DNA of 64,000 nt from Longibaculum muris (GTDB taxonomy: Bacteria; Bacillota_I; Bacilli_A; Erysipelotrichales; Coprobacillaceae), in assembly GCF_004343035.1 (NCBI RefSeq), contig NZ_SMCQ01000001.1, positions 368,827 through 432,826 on the forward strand, written 5' to 3'. Each line of letters opens with the position of its first letter. Position 1 is the first letter of the stretch. Positions 27,066 through 36,303 of the stretch are shown in pieces. Below the pieces are notes generated by a model. It saw only the letters and a program-made list of their open reading frames with translations, was not told where the DNA came from and ran no database searches. A program made the position numbers and the translations under genes.

Positions 27066-28403
27066 ATGAAAAAAGATATGACAGTAGGAAGCCCTTGGAA
27101 GCTCATTTTGGCTTTTGGGATTCCTTTGGTTATTGGGAATATATTTCAACAGTTCTATAATATGGTTGATAGTATTATTGTTGGAAAATATGTAGGAAAA
27201 ACGGCTTTAGCTGCAGTTGGTTCAACAGGCTCATTGAACTTTATGATTATTGGTTTTGGAATTGGGATATGTAGTGGTTTTGGAATACCTATTGCACAAA
27301 GTTTTGGTGGAAAGAAAATCAAACAAATGAAAGAATATATTATTCATTCTTTCTATCTTTGTACAATGATAACAGTCATTATGACGATTGTGACAGTATT
27401 GGCTTTACCAACCATTTTAACTTGGATGCAAACCCCGGCTGATATTTATGAACAAGCGTATGGATATATTGTGGTAATCTTTTTAGGATTATTTGCAACT
27501 ATGATTTATAATATGTTATCAAGTATTTTAAGAGCAATTGGGGATTCAAAAACACCGCTTTATTTTTTGATTTTATCATCAGTTATTAATATTCTTTTAG
27601 ATTTATTGTTCATTACCCAATTTCATATGGGTGCTCCAGGAGCAGCCTATGCAACAGTCATTGCTCAATTTATTTCTGGTATAGCATGTTTTATTTATAT
27701 GAAGAAAAAAACAGATATTTTAACTTTTGAACATGATGAAAAAAGATTTCAAAAAGCAATGTGTCAAAAACTATTACAAATGGGATTACCAATGGCATTA
27801 CAATTTTCAATTACAGCAATTGGCAGTGTTGTCATTCAGTCCGCTGTCAATAGTTTAGGTTCTGATGTTGTAGCAGCTGTTACTGCCGCAATGAAAATAT
27901 CAATTATGTTAACACAGCCATTAGAAACATTAGGTTTAACAATGGCAACATATGGTGGTCAAAATTTAGGTGCAAATCAAATTGAACGTATCTTTAAAGG
28001 TGTTCATGTGAGTTATATCATTGGTGCCATTTATTGTGTGGTTGCCTTTGTCTTTGTTTATTTCACATTTGATTATCTTTCGCTATTATTTATTGATGCC
28101 AGTGAAACAGTCATTATTAGTGAAATTAAGCAATACTTAATTGCCAATTCTATCTGTTATTATATTTTAAGTATTTTATTTATCTTACGTAATTTATTGC
28201 AAGGTTTAGGTTATAGCTTCTTAGCGATGTTTGGTGGAGTTGCAGAAATGATTGCCAGATGTATTGTGGCTTTTTGCTTTGTTGGAATGTTAGGCTTTGA
28301 TGCTATTTGTATTGCTAATCCATTAGCTTGGCTTTTTGCTGATGTGGTTTTTGTTGTAGGATGGCTTTATAAGAGAAAAGAGTTAAAACAAATGATTTCA
28401 TAG
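27066..28403 (+). CDS. MATE family efflux transporter (first of pair)
   Basis: The product has 445 residues and about 12 membrane helices in two halves. MATE features include PLVIGNIFQQFYNMVDSIIVGKYVG near the N-terminus, ILRAIGDSKTPLYFLILSS before helix 5, and a matching second half. These pumps export drugs or metabolites with Na+ or H+. The ATG at 27066 follows GGGAGG; an upstream in-frame start at 27045 is rejected. A second MATE gene starts 17 bp downstream. Confidence 0.93.
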   Translation: MKKDMTVGSPWKLILAFGIPLVIGNIFQQFYNMVDSIIVGKYVGKTALAAVGSTGSLNFMIIGFGIGICSGFGIPIAQSFGGKKIKQMKEYIIHSFYLCTMITVIMTIVTVLALPTILTWMQTPADIYEQAYGYIVVIFLGLFATMIYNMLSSILRAIGDSKTPLYFLILSSVINILLDLLFITQFHMGAPGAAYATVIAQFISGIACFIYMKKKTDILTFEHDEKRFQKAMCQKLLQMGLPMALQFSITAIGSVVIQSAVNSLGSDVVAAVTAAMKISIMLTQPLETLGLTMATYGGQNLGANQIERIFKGVHVSYIIGAIYCVVAFVFVYFTFDYLSLLFIDASETVIISEIKQYLIANSICYYILSILFILRNLLQGLGYSFLAMFGGVAEMIARCIVAFCFVGMLGFDAICIANPLAWLFADVVFVVGWLYKRKELKQMIS

Positions 28404-28419
28404 ATGAGAGGGGATAGTT

Positions 28420-29760
28420 ATGGATTCAAGAAAATTAGGATTAACTGAGGGGACGATTTGGAAACAATTGTTATTATTTTTCTTTCCTATTTTAATAGGA
28501 ACATTTTTTCAACAGTTGTATAATACAGTTGATACTATTATAGTTGGGCAATATGTCGGAACTTCTGCTTTGGCAGCTGTTGGTTCAACAGGAAACTTAA
28601 CAAACCTAATTGTTAATTTCTTTGTTGGTTTATCTTCTGGAGCAACAGTAGTCATTGCTCAATTTTATGGTGCTAATGAGAAAAAACGTGTATCTAAAGC
28701 CGTGCATACATCGATTGCGATGTCACTTGTCTGTGGTATTTTCATGACATTGTTTGGACTCGTTTTTGCTTATCAGTGTTTACAAATGATAGGAGTCCCT
28801 AATGATATTATTGATGCTTCTTCATTATATATGCGTTTATATTTTTTAAGTATGTTACCAGGCGTTGTCTATAATATTGGAGCAGGTATTTTACGAGCCA
28901 TTGGTGATTCAAAAACACCACTTTATTATCTTGCTGTTTGTTGTTTTGTAAATGTTTTATTTGATTATCTTTTTGTTGTTTATTTCAATAGTGGCATTGC
29001 GGGAGCTGCCATAGCAACTGTGATTGCTCAATTCGTTTGTGCAATATTAGTGAGTATCAAGTTAATGCGTAGTAAAGATTGTTATCAATTAAGATTAAAA
29101 GAAATTGCTTTTGATTATCCTATCTTAAAACGTATTATTAAAATAGGAATACCAGCAGGAATTCAATCAACAATGTATTCTGTTTCAAATATAGTCTTAC
29201 AAACAAGAATCAATACTTTTGGAACAAATACGATTGCATCTTGGGCTGTATATATCAAAATTGATGCTTTATATTGGATGATTTCAGGAGCTTTTGGTTC
29301 ATCAATCACAACGTTTGCAGGACAAAATTATGGAGCACATTTCTATCAACGGGTAAAAGATGGACTCAAAACATGTTTAATGATGTCTCTTGTTTCAGCA
29401 GCAATTATCAGTTTGTTATTATGGAATTTTGGCAATGCAATATGTCATATTTTCTCAACTGATCCACAGATTATTCAAGAATGTAATCAAATCATTCATT
29501 TCTTAACTCCATTCTATTTTACTTTTTGTTGTGTTGAAATTATGTCTGGGATCATGCGTGGCTGTGGAGATGCCTTTAAGCCAATGTTACTGGTATGTTT
29601 TGGGGTTTGTGTTTTAAGAATTTTATGGGTGATGTTTGTTTCTCCATTCTTTACATCATTTAAGATGGTTATTATTTCTTATCCAATAACATGGACAGTG
29701 ACGTCAATTTTATTTATACTATATTATATAAAGTTCCATTCTCATTATTTAAAAGATTGA
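28420..29760 (+). CDS. MATE family efflux transporter (second of pair)
   Basis: The product has 446 residues and is clearly paralogous to the preceding gene: FFPILIGTFFQQLYNTVDTIIVGQYVG and ILRAIGDSKTPLYYLAVCC align with the same motifs. MATE proteins work as monomers, but a tandem pair hints at either heterodimer formation or divergent substrates. The gene is 17 bp after the first pump and 12 bp before the translation-factor gene, so all three may be one transcript. Confidence 0.93.
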   Translation: MDSRKLGLTEGTIWKQLLLFFFPILIGTFFQQLYNTVDTIIVGQYVGTSALAAVGSTGNLTNLIVNFFVGLSSGATVVIAQFYGANEKKRVSKAVHTSIAMSLVCGIFMTLFGLVFAYQCLQMIGVPNDIIDASSLYMRLYFLSMLPGVVYNIGAGILRAIGDSKTPLYYLAVCCFVNVLFDYLFVVYFNSGIAGAAIATVIAQFVCAILVSIKLMRSKDCYQLRLKEIAFDYPILKRIIKIGIPAGIQSTMYSVSNIVLQTRINTFGTNTIASWAVYIKIDALYWMISGAFGSSITTFAGQNYGAHFYQRVKDGLKTCLMMSLVSAAIISLLLWNFGNAICHIFSTDPQIIQECNQIIHFLTPFYFTFCCVEIMSGIMRGCGDAFKPMLLVCFGVCVLRILWVMFVSPFFTSFKMVIISYPITWTVTSILFILYYIKFHSHYLKD

Positions 29761-29771
29761 AGGTGTAAAGA

Positions 29772-32333
29772 ATGAAAAAATTAGTTGTTGGAATATTGGC
29801 TCATGTTGATGCAGGAAAAACAACTTTATCTGAAAGCATGCTCTATCTATCTGGGCGTATCCGACAACTTGGACGTGTTGATCATCAGAATGCTTTTTTA
29901 GATTATGATATGCAAGAAAGAAATCGTGGGATTACGATTTTTTCTAAACAGGCTATTATCAATTGGAAAGATGTAGAAATCACACTTATTGATACTCCTG
30001 GTCATGCTGATTTTTCAGCCGAAATGGAAAGAACTTTACAAATCTTAGATTATGCTATTGTTGTGATTAATGGATTAGATGGTGTCCAAACCCATAGTGA
30101 GACCATTTGGAATTTACTTTCACATTATCATATTCCAACATTCTTATTTATAAATAAAATGGATATCACGTCTTATTCTCAAGAACATCTTTTGGGCAAT
30201 ATTCAATCCCGTCTTGATGAACATTGTTTTGATTTTACAAATCAAGATGAAATCTTTTTTGAATCAATAGCACTTGTTGATGATGATTTATTGGATGAAT
30301 ATATGGAACATCAAACTATCCAAACACAATCATTAATTCCGTATATTCAACAAAGAAAAATCTTTCCTGTTTATTTTGGTTCAGCTTTAAAAACTGACGG
30401 TGTAACAGTTTTTATGGATGCCTTAGATACCTATACAAAAGAGCCATGTTATCCAGATGAATTTGGAGCGCAAGTGTATAAAGTGACACATGAAGGTGGA
30501 CATCGCTTGACACATGTGAAAATTGTTGGCGGTTCTTTAAAAACAAAAGAAAAAATCAAAGATGATGAAAAAGTTGATCAAATCAGACGTTATTCTGGAC
30601 ATAAGTACGAAATGTTAGAAATTGCAACTCCTGGAATGGTTGTTGCTTTAAAAGGTCTTAGTAGTATTCAACCAGGAGAAGGGTTAGGTTATAAACAAAC
30701 TTCGCTATCCCCACTATTATCTTCTTATATGAATTATCGAATTGTTTTACCAGATGATTGTGATCAACATCAAATGTTAAAAAATCTTCAACAATTATCA
30801 CAAGAAGATCCAACATTACATGTGACTTACCATCAAGAATTAGATGAAATCCATATACAATTAATGGGTGAAATTCAAATTGAAATATTGAAAAATATCA
30901 TACAAGAAAGATTTCATGTTGATGTATCCTTTGATCAAGGACAAATTCTTTACAAAGAAACGATTTTAAATCCTGTTGAAGGTGTTGGACATTTTGAACC
31001 TTTACGCCATTATGCCGAAGTTCACTTGTTGTTAGAACCTTTAGAAGTGGGAAGTGGTTTACAATTTGAAACCGATTGTTCTGAGGATGTTTTAAGTCGT
31101 TCTTATCAACGTTTAATCTTAACGCATCTTCAAGAAAAAGAACATTTAGGTGTTTTGACAGGTTCCCCAATTACCGATATGAAAATAACACTTTTGTGTG
31201 GAAAAGCACATCAAAAGCATACCGAAGGTGGGGATTTTAGAGAAGCAACTTATCGTGCTGTAAGACAAGGTTTAAAAATGGCACAATCTATTTTACTAGA
31301 ACCTTATTATCAATTTCGATTAGAAATTCCTTCAACTTGTTTAAGTCGTGCGTTATATGATATTGAGCAAATGCATGGAACTTTTGAAATGCCAGATACA
31401 TCATTAGAAACAATTATTATTGAAGGAGAAGCACCAGTTGCTTGTATGCAAAATTACCATCAAGAAGTGATTGCTTATAGTAAAGGAAAAGGAAAGTTAT
31501 CATGTTCACTTAAAGGATATCAACCTTGTCATAATCAAGATGAAGTGATAGAAAAAATAGGATATGATAGTGAAACAGATATGCATTATCCAACAGGTTC
31601 TGTTTTTTGTGCTCATGGGGCAGGTTTTTATGTGAGCTGGGATCAAGTTCGTAGCTATATGCATATTCAAAGTGGTTTGAAAGAAAAAACAGTATCCACT
31701 AGTCAACAAACAACACGTACATATGCCAATGAAGACGAAGAATTAGATGATATCTTTACCCGCACCTATGGACCTGTGCAACGTCGCTTAGCCGATGATT
31801 ATTATCGTAAAGAACCTGTTCAAGAATCTATGCAAGTCAAAATGAAACCAGAATGTCTTTTGATTGATGGTTATAATGTTATTCATGCCTGGGATGAACT
31901 CAAAGATTTAGCAAGTGTCAACCTCGGAAGTGCAAGAGAACGTTTGATTGATATTTTAAGTAATTATCAAGGTTATCGTCAATGTTTAATGATTATTGTT
32001 TTTGATGCTTACAAGGTCAAAGATAATCAAGGCACATTAGAAAAGAATCATAATGTGTATGTTGTTTATACCAAAGAAGCACAAACAGCTGATATGTATA
32101 TTGAACGGGTAACTCATCATTTAGCCAGTGATTATCGTGTCATTGTCGCAACATCCGATGCTTTAGAACAAACTATCGTGATAGGTCGTGGGGCTAGACG
32201 AATGTCTTCGCGTGAGTTAAAATTAGAAGTAGAGGCACTGGGTCAAGAAAAATTTGATGAATTTTTAAGAAAACAAGAAAAAAGTCGCAATTTTTTATTA
32301 GAAGATATTCAAAAACTAAAAACAAAGGAGTGA
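29772..32333 (+). CDS. EF-G/Tet(M)-like ribosomal GTPase fused to a YacP/Rae1-type nuclease domain
   Basis: The product has 853 residues. The N-terminal ~640 form a translation GTPase of the Tet(M)/EF-G type: G1 AHVDAGKTTL (11-20), G3 DTPGHADF (about 76-83), G4 INKMD (about 130-134), then EF-G-like domains II-V. From about residue 691 a NYN/PIN-like domain begins with LLIDGYNVIHAW and continues to VIVATSDALEQ. This is the signature of YacP/Rae1, a ribosome-associated endoribonuclease. Tet(M) alone is ~640 residues, so this is a genuine fusion in one frame without interruption. The combination suggests a factor that binds the ribosomal A site and cleaves or inspects RNA there. Tetracycline resistance is possible but not implied. 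Confidence 0.88.
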   Translation: MKKLVVGILAHVDAGKTTLSESMLYLSGRIRQLGRVDHQNAFLDYDMQERNRGITIFSKQAIINWKDVEITLIDTPGHADFSAEMERTLQILDYAIVVINGLDGVQTHSETIWNLLSHYHIPTFLFINKMDITSYSQEHLLGNIQSRLDEHCFDFTNQDEIFFESIALVDDDLLDEYMEHQTIQTQSLIPYIQQRKIFPVYFGSALKTDGVTVFMDALDTYTKEPCYPDEFGAQVYKVTHEGGHRLTHVKIVGGSLKTKEKIKDDEKVDQIRRYSGHKYEMLEIATPGMVVALKGLSSIQPGEGLGYKQTSLSPLLSSYMNYRIVLPDDCDQHQMLKNLQQLSQEDPTLHVTYHQELDEIHIQLMGEIQIEILKNIIQERFHVDVSFDQGQILYKETILNPVEGVGHFEPLRHYAEVHLLLEPLEVGSGLQFETDCSEDVLSRSYQRLILTHLQEKEHLGVLTGSPITDMKITLLCGKAHQKHTEGGDFREATYRAVRQGLKMAQSILLEPYYQFRLEIPSTCLSRALYDIEQMHGTFEMPDTSLETIIIEGEAPVACMQNYHQEVIAYSKGKGKLSCSLKGYQPCHNQDEVIEKIGYDSETDMHYPTGSVFCAHGAGFYVSWDQVRSYMHIQSGLKEKTVSTSQQTTRTYANEDEELDDIFTRTYGPVQRRLADDYYRKEPVQESMQVKMKPECLLIDGYNVIHAWDELKDLASVNLGSARERLIDILSNYQGYRQCLMIIVFDAYKVKDNQGTLEKNHNVYVVYTKEAQTADMYIERVTHHLASDYRVIVATSDALEQTIVIGRGARRMSSRELKLEVEALGQEKFDEFLRKQEKSRNFLLEDIQKLKTKE

Positions 32334-32339
32334 TGCCCA

Positions 32340-33143
32340 ATGGCAAGAAAAATCATTAGAGAGGAATTTGTAAAAATCATTGAAAACCAAATCAATAACG
32401 AATTATCTCCCGCAACTGTTCAACATTATCAAATACTGTTAGATAAAGGATTAAATGAACAACGTGCTAAAGAATCATTAGCTTATTTCTATGAAGTTTA
32501 TCTTCGACAAAATCCTCGTCATAGTGAAGATTTCAAAGAAGAAACATGGTTAGATTTTTTAAATCAAGTTCCTGTGAAACTCCATAATGGTGAATACAGT
32601 TTTGATCAGTTTGATGCAAAACAAAATGTTAGAAAAATAAAAAAACGTTTTGGTTCTATAAAAAATGAAACAAAAGTATTTGAAGCTGAGCTTTATGCGA
32701 TTGAAAGTTATTTAATGGTCTTAAATGATGCTTTACAAGTTTCTGGGCGTGATGCTCAAAAAATCATTCATATTGTGATGAATAGATTATTAGATATTGA
32801 AAATCAAGATTCAACAGATTATAGTGATTTTGCAGGTGAAGATTTATTATATATGGCTGATGGATTAGAAGAAATTTGTAATCCTTATATTAATGAAGAA
32901 TTAGAAAAAGTATTAAAACCTTATGTTAATATTCATGAACCACAAAACTTTGATTATATCTTTAAAAATGTATTCTTATGTTTAAATAAGGTTTTAGATA
33001 GTATTGATTTTTGGGATAAGGAATTTGGTAAAGATGGATATTTTCGCTATATTAGACAATTTATGGATAGTCATCGTATTATGGAAGATGGACCAATCTT
33101 ATTCTTTAATGAAAAAACTTTACAAAAAAATATTAAAAAATAG
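32340..33143 (+). CDS. Hypothetical helical protein downstream of the translation factor
   Basis: I do not recognise this 267-residue protein. It is acidic to neutral, with no membrane segment and no signal peptide, and mostly helical by composition. The N-terminal ~75 residues (LSPATVQHYQILLDKGLNEQRAKESLAYFYEVYL) look like a small helical domain. It starts 6 bp after the fusion gene, whose stop lies within its ribosome-binding region, so the two are probably cotranscribed and functionally linked. The terminator just downstream ends the unit. Confidence 0.75.
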   Translation: MARKIIREEFVKIIENQINNELSPATVQHYQILLDKGLNEQRAKESLAYFYEVYLRQNPRHSEDFKEETWLDFLNQVPVKLHNGEYSFDQFDAKQNVRKIKKRFGSIKNETKVFEAELYAIESYLMVLNDALQVSGRDAQKIIHIVMNRLLDIENQDSTDYSDFAGEDLLYMADGLEEICNPYINEELEKVLKPYVNIHEPQNFDYIFKNVFLCLNKVLDSIDFWDKEFGKDGYFRYIRQFMDSHRIMEDGPILFFNEKTLQKNIKK

Positions 33144-33144
33144 T

Positions 33145-33176
33145 AAAAAGCAGTTCACAAATCGAACTGCTTTTTA
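33145..33176. terminator. Bidirectional terminator between convergent genes
   Basis: AAAAAGCAGTTC and GAACTGCTTTTT form an 11-12 bp stem usable on both strands. Confidence 0.9.
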
Positions 33177-33179
33177 TCA

Positions 33180-34172
33180 TTATCTTTTATCTTCACGAAA
33201 TTTCTTTCTAGAAGGATTCCCTTCAGCTCTAAAAATTGTTTTCCTTTGACAACAATAGATAACTGACCATACTGTATCAGCACCAGTTTTTCTATCATAT
33301 TGACACATAAATCCATATTTTCCAGATAAAATATCTCTAGCAAGATCAACAGAATAATTTTGATGTGTTTTTAATGTATGATAAGCTGTTTGATATCGTT
33401 CTTCTGATTTCCAATTATCAATATTGAAATTGTTATAGGGATAGAGTTTTGAGGTATGAAAATGATTGGTTGTAACAACAAATGATTCATTTTGTTGAGG
33501 ACGAATGATAGCCATTTGTTCAGGATTACACTCCACCACAACAACCTCTCCATTTCTATCAGCAATTGTTAATGTTTGTGAAGAAGCAATTGGGAGAGAC
33601 TTGAGTTTATCAATTGCTTCTTTTGTTGTTTGACATTTCTCTAATAAATACCTCACAATCATACCGGCATTGAATCCTGGTTTTCTTATCGTTGGATAGA
33701 TAAAAGTTAAACCAATCGCAAGTCCATGTTCATTCATACCATCTTCCATTTCTACAAATGCTGTGGTATTACCTTGAAAAGCATAAACATGCTCAAGAGA
33801 ATAAAGACAATTCATATTTGTTTTTTCTAATTCAACTAAAAAGTCACTGTTTCTAGCAAGAATGGTTTCTTTTCCATTATGAAATGCAAAACAAGTACAT
33901 TTATTTTCAACTTCAAAACAATACATACTCAATAAAAATGTATATAAATCTTCATGAGTAAGTTTCAAACCATCAGCAATTCCTTTTATTTCTTCTAATA
34001 TTTCTGGATAAAATTTCTGATATATGGGCAAACATGCTTGCATAAAAGCTTTTCTTTTTGAAGTTTGAAAAAGAGCTATTTTATCTTCCAGTAATAATTG
34101 TTTTTGATAAAGTTTTTGACCAAAGTTATAACCTGCTTGATAATGATTGTTTTTAAATCTTACATGATACAT
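33180..34172 (-). CDS. C45 family peptidase / acyl-CoA:6-aminopenicillanate acyltransferase-like protein
   Basis: The product has 330 residues of the Ntn-hydrolase C45 family. The candidate nucleophile lies in ENKCTCFAF (Cys92, or Cys94). The GKETILARNSDF that follows is the usual next strand, and EDGMNEHGLAIGLTF is also characteristic. In this family a precursor cleaves itself before the Cys, giving the active amidase or acyltransferase; here about 91 residues would be removed, normal for the family. Bacterial substrates are mostly unknown N-acyl compounds or bile-acid-like amides. Convergent with the preceding operon. Confidence 0.85.
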   Translation of the reverse strand: MYHVRFKNNHYQAGYNFGQKLYQKQLLLEDKIALFQTSKRKAFMQACLPIYQKFYPEILEEIKGIADGLKLTHEDLYTFLLSMYCFEVENKCTCFAFHNGKETILARNSDFLVELEKTNMNCLYSLEHVYAFQGNTTAFVEMEDGMNEHGLAIGLTFIYPTIRKPGFNAGMIVRYLLEKCQTTKEAIDKLKSLPIASSQTLTIADRNGEVVVVECNPEQMAIIRPQQNESFVVTTNHFHTSKLYPYNNFNIDNWKSEERYQTAYHTLKTHQNYSVDLARDILSGKYGFMCQYDRKTGADTVWSVIYCCQRKTIFRAEGNPSRKKFREDKR

Positions 34173-34302
34173 AATTATATCTTCCTCCTTTTTGTGTGAG
34201 TCAGATCTTCCTCAAATAAAACATTAACAGGATAAAAATTTTATGTCAATGAAATAAAATTGTTTATAAGACTATATTTTATTCTTCAATAAAAATTTGT
34301 GA

Positions 34303-34308
34303 TATAAT
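34303..34308 (+). promoter_or_regulatory. Extended -10 box of amidohydrolase gene
   Basis: TGATATAAT reads as an extended -10 (TGnTATAAT), about 33 bp before the preferred start codon. The -35 is weak. Confidence 0.5.
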
Positions 34309-34340
34309 AATATCAATAAATAATGAAAGAAGGCTTTATT

Positions 34341-35630
34341 ATGAGGTATGCTTTAATTCACGCCAATGTATGGATTGGCTATGATACTGATGAAATTTTA
34401 GAAAATCAAACAGTTCTCATTAACAATGAAGTAATTGAAAAGATTGTTCCCGATGGTGCAAGTATTCCATCAGATTTTCAAGTTGTTGATTTAAAAGGAC
34501 AATATTTATTACCAGGTTTGATTAATCTTCATGCTCATTTATTTGGAACAGGAAAACCAAGTAAAACACTTGGTGGTGGAGGTTCACAAAAGGCATTGAT
34601 GAAATTTGTTCATTCACCATTAGGAAAACCGGTGATTGATAAAATGGTAAAGGAACATGCTTTAACAGCATTACATTCTGGAGTAACAACAATTCGTAGT
34701 TCAGGTGATTTTGTTTATTCAGATGTTAGAATTCGTGATAAGATTAATCGAGATGAAATTTTAGGTCCAAGATTACTTGTTCCAGGACCAGCAATCACAT
34801 GTGTTGGAGGGCATGGTGATGGCACTTTTGCAGTAACGAGCAATGATCCACAAACTTTAGCCAGTTATGTTGATGAAAATTATAATCATCATGTTGACTG
34901 TATTAAAATTTGTGTAACTGGTGGAGTTATGGATGCGAAAGTAAAAGGAGAACCTGGTGTTGTCAAAATGAATCTTGAACAAGTACGTGCTGTCTGTCAA
35001 AGAGCTCATGACTATGGTTATCAAGTCGCATCTCATACCGAAAGTTCCCAAGGTATTCGTATTGCTTTAGAGGGTGGTGTTGACACCATTGAACATGGAA
35101 GTTTCTTAGATGATGAACTCATTGCATTATTTAAAGAAAGACAATCTGCGTTTATTGTTACGACTTCTCCAGCTTTGCCATTAGCCAGATTATCTCCAGA
35201 AATTACAAAACTCAATGACTTATGTGTTTATAATTCAGAAGTTGTTTTAAAAGGCATGATTGATGGAGCGAAAAAAGCTTTGGCAAATGATATTCCTGTA
35301 GGACTTGGAACTGATGAATCTTGTCCTCTTGTAACAGCTTATAATATGTGGCGAGAAATCTATTATTTCCATAAATTCTATGATGTCAGCAATGCTTTTG
35401 CCCTTCATACGGCAACTTTAGGTAATGCTAAAATTATTGGTTTATCTGAAGAAATTGGAAGTATTGAGATAGGCAAATGTGCAGATTTGATTGTTGTTAA
35501 AGAGAATCCGTTAGAAGATTTAAAACGTTTAAAAGATATTCAAATGGTTATGGTAAGAGGTCATTTGATTGATAAACCAACATATCAGAATTTACCACAA
35601 GTTGATGAATGGTTGGATTCATTATTATAG
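34341..35630 (+). CDS. Amidohydrolase-family enzyme (imidazolonepropionase/prolidase-like)
   Basis: The product has 429 residues from the ATG at 34341, which follows AAGAAGG; an in-frame ATG at 34323 lies before that site. The fold's metal motifs are visible: NLHAHLFG (HxH), a Lys in CIKICVTGG, His in ASHTES, His in TIEHGS, and Asp in GLGTDESCP. This is the COG1228 group of metal-dependent amidases, which hydrolyse cyclic imides, Xaa-Pro dipeptides or similar. The substrate cannot be fixed. It is a stand-alone gene with its own promoter and terminator. Confidence 0.88.
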   Translation: MRYALIHANVWIGYDTDEILENQTVLINNEVIEKIVPDGASIPSDFQVVDLKGQYLLPGLINLHAHLFGTGKPSKTLGGGGSQKALMKFVHSPLGKPVIDKMVKEHALTALHSGVTTIRSSGDFVYSDVRIRDKINRDEILGPRLLVPGPAITCVGGHGDGTFAVTSNDPQTLASYVDENYNHHVDCIKICVTGGVMDAKVKGEPGVVKMNLEQVRAVCQRAHDYGYQVASHTESSQGIRIALEGGVDTIEHGSFLDDELIALFKERQSAFIVTTSPALPLARLSPEITKLNDLCVYNSEVVLKGMIDGAKKALANDIPVGLGTDESCPLVTAYNMWREIYYFHKFYDVSNAFALHTATLGNAKIIGLSEEIGSIEIGKCADLIVVKENPLEDLKRLKDIQMVMVRGHLIDKPTYQNLPQVDEWLDSLL

Positions 35631-35651
35631 GACTTTATAAGTCCTTTTTTC
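35630..35651 (+). terminator. Intrinsic terminator after amidohydrolase gene
   Basis: GGACTT and AAGTCC pair around TAT, followed by six T. Confidence 0.85.
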
Positions 35652-35673
35652 ATTTATAAAAAAGCTAAGAAGA

Positions 35674-35702
35674 TTGTAGAATAAAAACGATTATGTTATA
35701 AT
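35674..35702 (+). promoter_or_regulatory. Promoter of the purine-hydroxylase operon
   Basis: TTGTAG, exactly 17 bp, then TATAAT. The -10 is perfect, the -35 weak, which is compatible with activator control. About 80 nt of untranslated leader follow. Confidence 0.6.
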
Positions 35703-35787
35703 AGTGGCGCTTTGTAAAAGCTTAGAGGAAATAAGTGGAAAATGTTTTTTTATTTATGAAATGGGGATTTTTTAAGGAAAGTTGGAA

Positions 35788-36303
35788 ATGATGAATATTT
35801 TGATTACGGGAAAACGCCATATTGGCAAATCAACATTACGACAACACATCATAGAAACATTACAATTAGACTGTGTTGGTTTTCAAACGATACAAAATGA
35901 AAATGTAGGAATAGGCTGGACATATCAATTTGTTGATATCAAAACGAAAGAAAGACAACCTATTTCATTTTATGATGGTTTAAAAATTCAAGGGATTCCT
36001 GAGACTTTTTCAACATTAGGTGTTCAATGTTTAAAAAATGCTTTTTATGCGTCTGAAAATTATGTTCTTATGGATGAACTGGGAAGGTTTGAAAGACATA
36101 ATCAGGATTTTATTGCTTGTGTCCATGATTTATTATCTAGTTCAAAGACTGTTTTAGCAGTGATTAAAGATGAGCCAATTCCTTATCTCAATGAGATAAA
36201 ACAACGTACAGATTGTTGTTTATATGATCTCAATACAATTTCATTTGAAGAAGCATTTCAAGCCATTATTTTTCAATTACAAAAAGAAGGGAGAATGAAA
36301 TGA
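35788..36303 (+). CDS. Small P-loop NTPase, THEP1-like nucleoside-triphosphatase
   Basis: The product has 171 residues. Walker A is ITGKRHIGKSTL at the N-terminus and Walker B is VLMDELGRFE in the middle, the pair typical of the THEP1/NTPase_1 family (related also to MobB-like proteins). The start at 35788 is set by AAGGAAAG. It is the first gene of the operon and overlaps the lipoprotein gene by 4 bp. Its placement suggests a role in loading or inserting the metal cofactor, but no member has that role proven to my knowledge. Confidence 0.78.
   Translation: MMNILITGKRHIGKSTLRQHIIETLQLDCVGFQTIQNENVGIGWTYQFVDIKTKERQPISFYDGLKIQGIPETFSTLGVQCLKNAFYASENYVLMDELGRFERHNQDFIACVHDLLSSSKTVLAVIKDEPIPYLNEIKQRTDCCLYDLNTISFEEAFQAIIFQLQKEGRMK

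Noticed and set aside
35703..35787. Possible molybdenum-cofactor riboswitch in the leader of the purine operon
   Set aside because: The leader is only about 80 nt and shows none of the expected conserved blocks or stems.
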